NCBI RefSeq assembly: GCF_036906915.1
Contig: NZ_JBAKHX010000010.1
Coordinates: forward strand, 1-64,000
Direction: 5' to 3'
Length of the DNA: 64,000 nucleotides
DNA from: Phytohabitans sp036906915
GTDB taxonomy: Bacteria; Actinomycetota; Actinomycetes; Mycobacteriales; Micromonosporaceae
Shown: positions 35,576 to 43,269 of the stretch, in pieces
Layout of the letters: the number at the start of each line of letters is the position of its first letter
Numbering within the stretch: position 1 is the first letter of the stretch
Position numbers and translations under genes: made by a program
Notes under the pieces: generated by a model
The model's input: only the letters and a program-made list of their open reading frames with translations
Told to the model about the DNA's origin: nothing
The model's database searches: none

Positions 35576-36607
35576 TCAGTTCACCTCCTCGCGGGTGCGC
35601 CGCTTCAGCGCGGAGTCCAGCCGTGGATAGACGCGGCGGGCGTTGGCCTCGTACACCTTTTCACGGTCACCAGGCGAGAGGCTCAGGGCTTCGACGTAGC
35701 GCCGCGTGTCGTCGAAGTAGTGGCCGGTCCGCGGGTCGATTCCGCGGACCGCGCCGACCATTTCGGAGCCGAACAGGATGTTGTCGACGTCGACGACCTC
35801 GAAGAGCAGGTTGACGCCCGGCTGGTGATAGACGCAGGTGTCGAAGAAGACGTTGCCCATCACCGACTCATCGAGGGACGGCCGACCGAGCATGTCGGTG
35901 AGCCCGCGGAACCGTCCCCAGTGGTAGGGCACCGCGCCGCCGCCATGGGGAACGATGAGACGTAGGTCGGGGAAATCCTTGAACAGGTCCGCTTGGAGCA
36001 ACTGCATGAACGCCGTCGTGTCGGCGTTGAGGTAGTGGGATCCGGTGGCGTGGAAGTTCGGGTTGGTGACCGCGGAGACGTGGACCATCGCGGGGACGTC
36101 CAACTCGACCATGGCTTCGTAGAGCGGATACCAGCTGGCGTCGGTGAGCGGTGGTGACGTCCAATGGCCGCCGCTGGGATCGGGGTTGAGGTTGCAGCCC
36201 ACGAAGCCCAGCTCCTCCACACAGCGCCGCAGTTCCGCGACGGCGTGTGAAATCGGGACACCGACGGACTGCGGAAGCTGGCAGGCGCCGATGAAATGTT
36301 CGGGGTAGAGCTTCACGACCCGGGCGATGAGGTCGTTGCAGGCCCGCGTCCAGGCGAGGCTGACCGCCTCGTCACCGAAATGGTGGCCCATCGCAGAAGC
36401 GCGGGGCGAAAAGATGGTGAGATCGATGCCGCGTTCGCGCATCAGGCGCAGCTGGCTGCCCTCGATCGACTCTCGGATCTCGTCGTCGGAGACGGTGGGG
36501 TACGCGGGAGGCGACTCGCCTGCCCGGAACGCCGCCTGCTGGACTTCTCGCCAGGTGGTGTGCGCGGCCGGCGCGGTCGTGTAGTGACCGTGACAGTCGA
36601 TGATCAT
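35576..36607 (-). CDS. ligJ: 4-oxalomesaconate hydratase
   Basis: A 343-residue amidohydrolase-fold enzyme very close to LigJ of the protocatechuate 4,5-cleavage pathway. Shared stretches are MIIDCHGHYTTAP at the start, FSPRAS, NLNPDPSGGHWTSPPLTD, HYLNADTTAFMQ and PHGGGAVPYHWGRFRGL. LigJ adds water to 4-oxalomesaconate to give 4-carboxy-4-hydroxy-2-oxoadipate; metal-binding His residues lie in HGH and the PHGG segment. It is ATGA-coupled to a 37-codon remnant, which is itself coupled to ligK, the next enzyme of the pathway. Ring-cleavage genes are not in the window. Confidence 0.9.
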   Translation of the reverse strand: MIIDCHGHYTTAPAAHTTWREVQQAAFRAGESPPAYPTVSDDEIRESIEGSQLRLMRERGIDLTIFSPRASAMGHHFGDEAVSLAWTRACNDLIARVVKLYPEHFIGACQLPQSVGVPISHAVAELRRCVEELGFVGCNLNPDPSGGHWTSPPLTDASWYPLYEAMVELDVPAMVHVSAVTNPNFHATGSHYLNADTTAFMQLLQADLFKDFPDLRLIVPHGGGAVPYHWGRFRGLTDMLGRPSLDESVMGNVFFDTCVYHQPGVNLLFEVVDVDNILFGSEMVGAVRGIDPRTGHYFDDTRRYVEALSLSPGDREKVYEANARRVYPRLDSALKRRTREEVN

Positions 36608-36717
36608 GCTCCTGCTTCCTGGTCTCGTAGAGCGATGAGCAGATCGCGTGCGGCGGCGGCGAGGTCGCGCGCGATCGCGCCGCCCCCTTCGCCGAGCCCG
36701 AGTACGGCGATGCGCAT
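36604..36717 (-). pseudogene. 37-codon remnant of an NAD(P)-binding oxidoreductase
   Basis: The frame begins MRIAVLGLGEGGGAIARDLA, a Rossmann G-x-G-x-x-G start typical of 6-phosphogluconate-dehydrogenase-like proteins, and ends AARDLLIALRDQ, which looks like the C-terminus of such an enzyme. About 250 internal codons are missing, apparently in frame. Both junctions keep ATGA overlaps, with ligK before and ligJ after, so the remnant may still carry ribosomes between them. Confidence 0.6.
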
Positions 36718-37433
36718 CAGTCGGCTGGCCTGGTCATGCCCCCATCGTCGTCCGGTAGCCGGTCGACGTACTCCACGCCGAGCTGGGCGAGCAGTTGACG
36801 GAGGTTGTACATGTCCACCCCAAGCACGCCGCCGGCAAGTTGCTCGCGCTTCGTGGCCTCGTTGGCCATGCGCTTCGCCGCGGCGTCGGCGACCCTTGGC
36901 CCCGAGGCGGCCGGTAGGGCGAGGACGCCGTCGTCGTCGGCGACGATGATGTCGCCGGGCCGCACGATCTGCCCGTCGGCGACGACCGGGATGTTCACCG
37001 AGCCGGGACTGGCCTTCACCGTTCCCTGCGCGTGCACGGCCCGCGACCAGACCGGGAAGCGCATCTCGCGCAGTGAGGCGAGGTCTCGCACGCCCGCGTC
37101 GATCACCAGGCCGACGACACCGCGAGACATGAGCGATGTCGCCAGCAGGTCGCCGAACATGCCGTCGGTCGACGGCGACGTCGTCGTCACCACCAGCACA
37201 TCGCCGGGGCGGCAGACCTCGACCGCGGCGTGGATCATGAGATTGTCGCCGGGATGGCACGACACAGTGATCGCCGAACCGGCGATCACGACGCCTGCCT
37301 GGCGTGCCTGGATCGCCGGGCCTAGCAGACCGATCCGGCCGGCCGCCTCGTGGGCCGCGGCGACGCCCGCGTCCCGAAGGGCGGCGACGGTCTCAGGTTC
37401 GGCGCGATCGACACACCGCACCACGTAGTGCAT
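36717..37433 (-). CDS. ligK: 4-carboxy-4-hydroxy-2-oxoadipate aldolase (RraA fold)
   Basis: A 238-residue RraA-family class II pyruvate aldolase. Key features are HEAAGRIGLLGPAIQ near the start, the MIHAAVEVCRPGDVLVV strand, GDLLATSLMSRGVVGLVIDAGVRD (metal and substrate site) and the ADDDGVLALP loop. LigK-type enzymes split 4-carboxy-4-hydroxy-2-oxoadipate into pyruvate and oxaloacetate, the step after LigJ. The ATG at 37433 follows GAGGAGG. The stop overlaps the next frame (ATGA). A 105-bp gap separates it from the GntR gene upstream. Confidence 0.87.
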   Translation of the reverse strand: MHYVVRCVDRAEPETVAALRDAGVAAAHEAAGRIGLLGPAIQARQAGVVIAGSAITVSCHPGDNLMIHAAVEVCRPGDVLVVTTTSPSTDGMFGDLLATSLMSRGVVGLVIDAGVRDLASLREMRFPVWSRAVHAQGTVKASPGSVNIPVVADGQIVRPGDIIVADDDGVLALPAASGPRVADAAAKRMANEATKREQLAGGVLGVDMYNLRQLLAQLGVEYVDRLPDDDGGMTRPAD

Positions 37434-37538
37434 CGTTCCTCCTCGACGGCGTACTTGGGGAAGCCGTGTCGACAATCTCGTCCTTGGGCGTATCGCGCGG
37501 CGTCCAGCGGGGATGTCCACCCCGCGCCGATGTGCCGG

Positions 37539-38240
37539 TCAGGGCAGGCCGCCGAGCACGTCCATGCCGCGCATCGCGACGACGACGCTGCTGATGTGGT
37601 CACGCATCGCCGCCTCCGCCTCCTTGGCGTCGCCGGCGCGGATCGCCGCGATGATCCGCTCGTGCTGCGGCAGCGACACCGCCGGCCGCCCAGGCAGCAG
37701 GGACAGCATGTACTGGTGCCGCACCAACTGCCCGCGCAGTGTCTCGATGAGCCGGTCGGCGGTGGTGTGGCCGGCGATCCGCCGCACCAGTGAGTGCAGG
37801 CGCTGGTTGAGGTCGCTGTAGTGGCGGAACTCCTCCGCCTCGACGGCGCGCCGCATGAGCTGGCCGATCTCCTCCAGCTCGGCGGCCTGCTCGGGGGTGA
37901 CCCGCTCGGCCGCCCGCGCCGCGACCAGGCCCTCGAGCACCATCCGCACCTCGGTGATCTCGACGGCCTCGTCGATGGACACCTTGCGCACGTGGGCGCC
38001 CTTGTTGCGCTGGATTTCGACCAGACCCTCAGCGACGAGGTCCTGCAGGGCCGTCCGCGCGTTGAAGCGGCTCACGCCGAGACGCTCACACAGCTGAGCC
38101 TCCACCAGGCGTTCGCCCGGCAGGTACTCGCCGCGGAGGATCGCCTCGCGCAGCTTGTCCCGGGCCTGTACGGCAGCCGAGGCCGAAGGCGGCGCCTTGG
38201 AGAGCCCTCGCACTTCGAGCGCAGGGCTCGCTGGGCTCAT
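37539..38240 (-). CDS. GntR-family (FadR/FCD) regulator
   Basis: A 233-residue regulator. Residues ~25-90 form the GntR winged helix (LREAILRGEYLPGERLVEAQLCERLGV split over the helix-turn-helix); residues ~95-220 form the FCD helical ligand domain, with the metal-binding His pattern in SDLNQRLHSL and LPQHERIIAAI. FCD regulators usually repress catabolic operons and respond to an organic acid. Its ATG overlaps the DUF6282 stop (ATGA). It most likely controls this aromatic-acid operon, including ligK and ligJ downstream. Confidence 0.87.
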   Translation of the reverse strand: MSPASPALEVRGLSKAPPSASAAVQARDKLREAILRGEYLPGERLVEAQLCERLGVSRFNARTALQDLVAEGLVEIQRNKGAHVRKVSIDEAVEITEVRMVLEGLVAARAAERVTPEQAAELEEIGQLMRRAVEAEEFRHYSDLNQRLHSLVRRIAGHTTADRLIETLRGQLVRHQYMLSLLPGRPAVSLPQHERIIAAIRAGDAKEAEAAMRDHISSVVVAMRGMDVLGGLP

Positions 38241-39166
38241 GGCGCGATCACCTTGCGGCTGTTGGTCACGGCCATGGTGTGCACCTCGTCCGCCGTGAAC
38301 CCGGCCGCCAGCAGGCGGTCCGCGAGGAGCGCGAGCCCGTCCTCGACGGGCGGGTTGAACGGCTGGCCGAGGTCGCTGGACAGGATCGAGTGCTCCGGCC
38401 CGACCGCGCGGATGTGCTCGAAGACGAGGTCCCACGAGACCTTGCCGGTGTACGGGGTGGTGAAGCAGCGTTCGAGCAGGGCGCCGCGCGCGGCGAGGTG
38501 ACGCTGGGTCGCCACGTCGAGCTGCTGCGAGGTGAACTCCGGGTGGGTCACGATGATGCGCCGGACGCCGGCGCCGGACGCCGCGTCCACGGCGGCCACG
38601 ATCTCGGTACCGCTGAGGTGCCCGGTCGCCAGCACCATGTCGTGCTTGGCGATGACGGCGAAGACGGCCCGCAGCTCGGGCACGATCCCGCCGTCCTCGT
38701 CGACCACCTCGATCGTTGGCGCGACGATCCCCTGCTCGGCAAGCTCGTCCTGGAGCGCTGCCCACATCGGCGCTGGTGCCCCCGGCGGCAGGGTGGCCCG
38801 ACTGGCGCGCTCGTTCGCACAGTCCACTGTCGGCAGCCAGACCACCCGGGCGCCCTGCCGTCCGGCGATCTCGACAGCCACCGGGTTCAGCCCGCCGACC
38901 GAGCCGTTGAGCGTGAGGGCGCCCAGCACGTCCACGCCGGGCACGACGCCGCGCACCACCTCGGCCCGCTCGGCGGTCGGCACGTAGTGCGATTTCAGGA
39001 CGAAGCCGGCCATGCCCACCTCGGCGAACCGGCGCGCGAGGGTCACGTCGTCGATGCGGCGTTTCATCACGTCAGGCGCGACGTGGACGTGCGTGTCATA
39101 CGCGGTGGCGACCAGTTCCCGGGCCAAGGCCGTGGGAGTCGGATGGGCGGGCGCGCTGTCGGCCAT
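38237..39166 (-). CDS. DUF6282 amidohydrolase-like protein
   Basis: A 309-residue TIM-barrel protein of the DUF6282 group of amidohydrolase-like enzymes. Metal-site signatures are YDTHVHVAPDVMKRR near residue 31, GFVLKSHY, ATGHLSG and VTHPEF, and a late SSDLGQP with the typical Asp. The reaction is unknown; the context suggests hydrolysis or decarboxylation of a pathway intermediate. The ATG at 39166 follows AGGAGGG. It is the first gene of the operon DUF6282-GntR-ligK-remnant-ligJ. Confidence 0.72.
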   Translation of the reverse strand: MADSAPAHPTPTALARELVATAYDTHVHVAPDVMKRRIDDVTLARRFAEVGMAGFVLKSHYVPTAERAEVVRGVVPGVDVLGALTLNGSVGGLNPVAVEIAGRQGARVVWLPTVDCANERASRATLPPGAPAPMWAALQDELAEQGIVAPTIEVVDEDGGIVPELRAVFAVIAKHDMVLATGHLSGTEIVAAVDAASGAGVRRIIVTHPEFTSQQLDVATQRHLAARGALLERCFTTPYTGKVSWDLVFEHIRAVGPEHSILSSDLGQPFNPPVEDGLALLADRLLAAGFTADEVHTMAVTNSRKVIAP

Positions 39167-39242
39167 GTTCCCTCCTAATGTCCACACGATTGTTAGCAAT
39201 CATGTCGACAACGTCAAGGAACGTCGCCCAGCTTTGCGCCCG

Positions 39243-41594
39243 TTACGCCCCTGCTACGCCGTCGTCGCCGCGCAAGAGCCCTGCTCCGACCGCCGAGCCG
39301 GCCGTGGCGACGTACCGGTGTCCCTTGTGGGCGGTGAACGTCACCCGCTCGCCGCTGCCGGCGGCTCGCACCACGCTGTCGGTGGTCGCGTCGAGCAGCC
39401 GGTGCGGGCCGGCGAACAGCGGGCTGCGCAACGCCACCGGGCCGGTGGCGCCCGCGGTCAACGCGATCTCCCGGGCCGCGCCGCCGGCCCAGCGCACGTC
39501 GAGCGTTAGGTCGCCTCGGGCGCGCAGGCCCGTGACCGAGCCGTCGGGCCAGGCTCCGGGCAGGGCGGGCAGCACGTGTACGTCGCCGGTGTGGCTCTGC
39601 AGCAGCATCTCGGCCACGCCCGCGGTCGCGCCGAAGTTTCCGTCGATCTGGAACGGCGGGTGGGTGTCCCAGAGGTTGGCGAGCGTGCTGAACCGCAGCT
39701 GTTCGGTCAGCATCTTGTGTGCGCGGTCGCCGTCCAGCAGCCGCGACCAGAAATTGATTTTCCAGGCCTTGCTCCAGCCGGTGCCGCCGTCGCCGCGGGC
39801 GGTCAGCGACACCGTGGCCGCGGCGGCGTACTCGGGATCTGTCAGCGGGGCGATCTGGTTGCCCGGATGCAGGGCGAACAGGTGCGACACATGCCGGTGC
39901 TGGTCGGTCGGGCCGTCCCAGTCGCCCTTCCACTCCCGTAGCTGTCCCCACGAACCGACGTGGGTTCCCGGGTCGAGCCGCCCCAGCGCGGAGCGCACAT
40001 CAGCCAGAAACGCGGCGTCGCCGCCGAGCACGTCGCCCGCTTCGAGCACGTTGGTGAACAGGCCCCACACGATCTGCTGGGACATCGAGGCGCCGGCGGT
40101 GAAGTCACCGTGCTCGGGCGAGAAGCTCGGCGAAACCACCAGCGTGCCGTCGCACGGGTCGACCACCAGCTCGTCCAGCCAGAACTGGGCCAGGTCCCGC
40201 ATCATCGGGTACGCCCGCTCGCGCAGGAACGTCTCGTCCCTGGTGAACAGGTAGTGCTCCCAGTAGTGCAGCGCCAGCCAGGCCCCGGCCTCTGGAAACC
40301 AGAACGCGGTGGGCCAGTCGTGCACGCCCGTGAAGCCGTACGGGTTGGTCTCGTTGTGTACCACCCAGCCACGGCTGCCGAACATGTGCCGCGCGGTGTG
40401 CCGGCCCGGCGGCACCATCGCGTCGACGTAGTCGAACAGCGGCCCGGTGGTCTCGGACAGGTTGGTGGTCTCGGCCGGCCAGTAGTTCATCTGCAGGTTG
40501 ATGTTGACGTGATAGTCGGCGTCCCACGGCGGGCTGGTCGAGTTGTTCCACACGCCCTGCAGGTTGGCCGGCAGCGACCCGCTCCGGGATGAGGCTATGA
40601 GCAGGTAGCGTCCGTACTGGAAGTACAGCGCCTCCAACGCCCTGTCCGCGGGCGTCGCGCCGCCCCGGTACGCCCGCAGCAGCTCGTCCGTCGGGATCGC
40701 CGGCATCGACTGTGCGATGTCGAGCGTCACCCGGTCGAACAGCTCCCGGTGGTCGGCGACATGCCGAGCCAGCAGGTCCTCGTACGGCTTGGCGGCGGCC
40801 CGGCCGACCGCTGCCGTGACGGCGGCGTGCGGGTCGGGTCCGCGATACGTTGGATACCGGTCGGAGTAGTCGGTGCCGGCGCAGAGGATGAGCGTGGCCG
40901 CGTCGGCGCCGTCGACGGTAACCGTGCCGTCCGGGTTGTCGGTGCGCGAGCCGCCCTCGTGGCGTACCAGGATCTGGGCTTCGAACCTGAGCTTGTTGTC
41001 AGTCAGCGCACCCGCGAACGTGATGCGCCCGCCCTCGACGGCCATGCTCTTCACGCGGTTGTCGGGTGCGCGGACGCCCGCGGTGAACGCGACCCTGCCC
41101 GGCCGGTCGGCGTCGAACCGCACGACGAGTGCCCCGTCCGGGTAGCTGGCGAAGTACTCGCGGGTATGGCGGACGTCGCCGTCCAGATAGGACACGCGCG
41201 CGACCGCGCGGGTGATGTCGAGCTCGCGGCGGTACTCCCCGACCGCGCCCGGGTCGGCGGGTAGGCGCAGCGTGAGCTCGCCAAAGGGCTGGTAGGCCCC
41301 GAAGCCGCTCTTGGGCTGGCCGAGCACCTCGCAGACCTCGTTCGGGTCGAGCCGCTGCCGCGCGTCGAGGTCTCGCCGCACCCGCTCGATCGCGCCGGGG
41401 CGCGGCGCGGACCAGTTGCCGAAGTCGTACCCCCACGCCGAGCCCGGGCCACCGGTCCACAGCGTCTTCTCGTTGAACTGCACGGTCTCGACCGCCACGC
41501 CGCCGAACACCATGGCGCCGAGCGCGCCGTTGCCGATCGGCAGCGCCTGTGTCTCCCAGTGCGTCGCGGGCTCGGCGTACCAGAGCACGGACAT
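39243..41594 (-). CDS. GH95-family glycoside hydrolase (alpha-L-fucosidase/galactosidase type)
   Basis: A 783-residue enzyme of glycoside hydrolase family 95. The N-terminal beta domain starts YAEPATHWETQALPIGNGALG and FNEKTLWTGG. The (alpha/alpha)6 barrel holds HVNINLQMNYWPAE (the Asn pair of the active site), VVSPSFSPEHG (general-acid Glu) and QIDGNFGAT (Asp). Members cleave alpha-1,2-L-fucosides or alpha-L-galactosides of xyloglucan and related plant glycans by inversion. No signal peptide is visible, so it may act inside the cell on imported oligosaccharides. It starts 59 bp after a secreted pectate-lyase-like gene and is probably cotranscribed. Confidence 0.88.
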   Translation of the reverse strand: MSVLWYAEPATHWETQALPIGNGALGAMVFGGVAVETVQFNEKTLWTGGPGSAWGYDFGNWSAPRPGAIERVRRDLDARQRLDPNEVCEVLGQPKSGFGAYQPFGELTLRLPADPGAVGEYRRELDITRAVARVSYLDGDVRHTREYFASYPDGALVVRFDADRPGRVAFTAGVRAPDNRVKSMAVEGGRITFAGALTDNKLRFEAQILVRHEGGSRTDNPDGTVTVDGADAATLILCAGTDYSDRYPTYRGPDPHAAVTAAVGRAAAKPYEDLLARHVADHRELFDRVTLDIAQSMPAIPTDELLRAYRGGATPADRALEALYFQYGRYLLIASSRSGSLPANLQGVWNNSTSPPWDADYHVNINLQMNYWPAETTNLSETTGPLFDYVDAMVPPGRHTARHMFGSRGWVVHNETNPYGFTGVHDWPTAFWFPEAGAWLALHYWEHYLFTRDETFLRERAYPMMRDLAQFWLDELVVDPCDGTLVVSPSFSPEHGDFTAGASMSQQIVWGLFTNVLEAGDVLGGDAAFLADVRSALGRLDPGTHVGSWGQLREWKGDWDGPTDQHRHVSHLFALHPGNQIAPLTDPEYAAAATVSLTARGDGGTGWSKAWKINFWSRLLDGDRAHKMLTEQLRFSTLANLWDTHPPFQIDGNFGATAGVAEMLLQSHTGDVHVLPALPGAWPDGSVTGLRARGDLTLDVRWAGGAAREIALTAGATGPVALRSPLFAGPHRLLDATTDSVVRAAGSGERVTFTAHKGHRYVATAGSAVGAGLLRGDDGVAGA

Positions 41595-41653
41595 CACGAA
41601 CCCCTGTCATCCGATGTTCCAGACGTGCAGACTACGGATGACCTGGGGCTGGC

Positions 41654-43246
41654 TCAGAATCGGGCGCCGACGTCGGCGCCGTTGGACGGGCGCAGGAAGG
41701 TGGAGGACGGGATCGAGCCGTCGGCGTTGCGCGGCCCGGTGATGGTGCTGGGGTTGGTGTTGGCCAGCGACCAACTACCGCCGATGTCCCACGAGTTGGC
41801 CGAGCCGCTGGAGTTGGCGCCCAGCGAGACGGCGGTGCCGTTGGCGACCGAGAGGTTGTTGGTCAGCGTGCTGTCGGAGCGGTCGAAGTCGAAGCCGGTC
41901 CCTGGGTTGTCCCACGCGGTGCAGCGTTCGATGCGGTGCTGGCCGGGGTTGTTGTTGTCGATGAAACCGCTGACGGCGTTGTCCCACGTCATGCTGTTGC
42001 GCACGGTGTGGTTGCCGACCACGCCGTTGCCGCCGAGCTTGAAGCCGTTGCCGTCACCGGTGAAGTTCGGCAGGTTCCAGCGGTTGAAGCCGTTGCCCCA
42101 GGCGAGGCTGTTCTCCACCAGGATGGGCGAGGAGAACATCCACCAGTCCAGCCCGTCGTCGGAGTTGTTCCACAGCCGGGCTCCGCGTACGACGTTGCCG
42201 GTGCCGGAGCCTTCCTTGATGGCCAAGCCGTCGGCGCTCTCGCCGTTGTTGCGCGGGTCGCGGTTGCCGTACGAGTCCAGGTTGATGATTTGGTTGTTGC
42301 TCGAGGTCAGGAACAGGTGGAAGCCGGACTCGTAGTTGTCCCGGGTGACCAGCCGCTCGTAGTAGTTGTTGCTGGAGTCCAGACCGAAGACGCCGTACGG
42401 GCCGCGGATGATTTCCAGGCCGATCAGCCGCCACCAGTCGCCCTCGATGTGGATGGCGCCGCGTTCGGGCCGCGGGATGCTGGAGTCGACCGCGCCCGGG
42501 GTGTACGGCATGTTCTCGCCGTCGAGGATGACCCGTTCGTTGTTGTAGTTGCGCATCGTGATGGGCGCGCTCGACGTGCCGTTCTTCAGGATCTGGATGT
42601 TGGTGCTCGGTGCGTAGGTGCCGCCGCGGATGTAGATGGTGTAGCCGGGCTGTGCCAGGTCGACCGCCCGCTGGATGGTTGCCAGCGGCGCGCTCAGCGT
42701 GCCCGCGTTGCTGTCGTTGCCATTGGTCGCCACGTACAGCGCGGTGGTTGGTTGCGGCTCGCCGCCGCCGACCTCGAAGTCGAGGTAGTCGAGGTTCGGC
42801 AGTCCGGCCGCGGCGGTCGGGTTCAGCCGGATCGTGTTGGTGCCGGCGTTGACGGACACGGTCACAGTCTTGGTGACCCAGGTCGACCATGCTCCGGTGC
42901 CCTCGAAGGACGGCGTCTGGACGGTCGCGCCGTTGACGAGCAGGTTGGCCGGGCGCGCCCCGGTGGTCCCGTTGGCGAACCGGATGCCCAGCGTCGCTGT
43001 GCCGGACGCCGAGGCGTTCACCGTGAATTGCGCGTACCCGCTGGTGGAGTTGGCGCCGTTGCAGAAGCCGCTGCCGGAGTAGCCGGTCCAGTTGGAGTCG
43101 ATGGTGCCCGAGCACACGGCCGGGGAGCTCTCCGCCTCGTAGCGCATGGGCGCCGCGTGGGCTACGGATGCCGACATGACGAGCATCGCGCCGGTGAGGC
43201 CGGCAATCGCAAATACCACAGGAAAGCGCTTACCCATGTCGCGCAT
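41654..43246 (-). CDS. Secreted PL9-like pectate lyase with N-terminal CBM
   Basis: A protein of about 530 residues with a signal peptide (ending SVAHA). Residues ~35-155 are a CBM35/CBM6-like carbohydrate-binding module (YEAESSP, GYAQFTV, LDYLDFEV). The rest is a right-handed beta-helix resembling polysaccharide lyase family 9: YVATNGNDSNAGTLSAPLATIQ, GDWWRLIGLEI, ESADGLAIKEGSGTGN, NSDDGLDWW and GDGNGFKLGG, the Ca/Asp-rich active-site region. It probably cleaves pectate or rhamnogalacturonan outside the cell. Starts at 43246 or 43237 are both possible. The GH95 gene follows, consistent with a plant cell-wall utilisation pair. Confidence 0.82.
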   Translation of the reverse strand: MRDMGKRFPVVFAIAGLTGAMLVMSASVAHAAPMRYEAESSPAVCSGTIDSNWTGYSGSGFCNGANSTSGYAQFTVNASASGTATLGIRFANGTTGARPANLLVNGATVQTPSFEGTGAWSTWVTKTVTVSVNAGTNTIRLNPTAAAGLPNLDYLDFEVGGGEPQPTTALYVATNGNDSNAGTLSAPLATIQRAVDLAQPGYTIYIRGGTYAPSTNIQILKNGTSSAPITMRNYNNERVILDGENMPYTPGAVDSSIPRPERGAIHIEGDWWRLIGLEIIRGPYGVFGLDSSNNYYERLVTRDNYESGFHLFLTSSNNQIINLDSYGNRDPRNNGESADGLAIKEGSGTGNVVRGARLWNNSDDGLDWWMFSSPILVENSLAWGNGFNRWNLPNFTGDGNGFKLGGNGVVGNHTVRNSMTWDNAVSGFIDNNNPGQHRIERCTAWDNPGTGFDFDRSDSTLTNNLSVANGTAVSLGANSSGSANSWDIGGSWSLANTNPSTITGPRNADGSIPSSTFLRPSNGADVGARF

Positions 43247-43269
43247 CGTAGCGACGGCAATCATGACAG

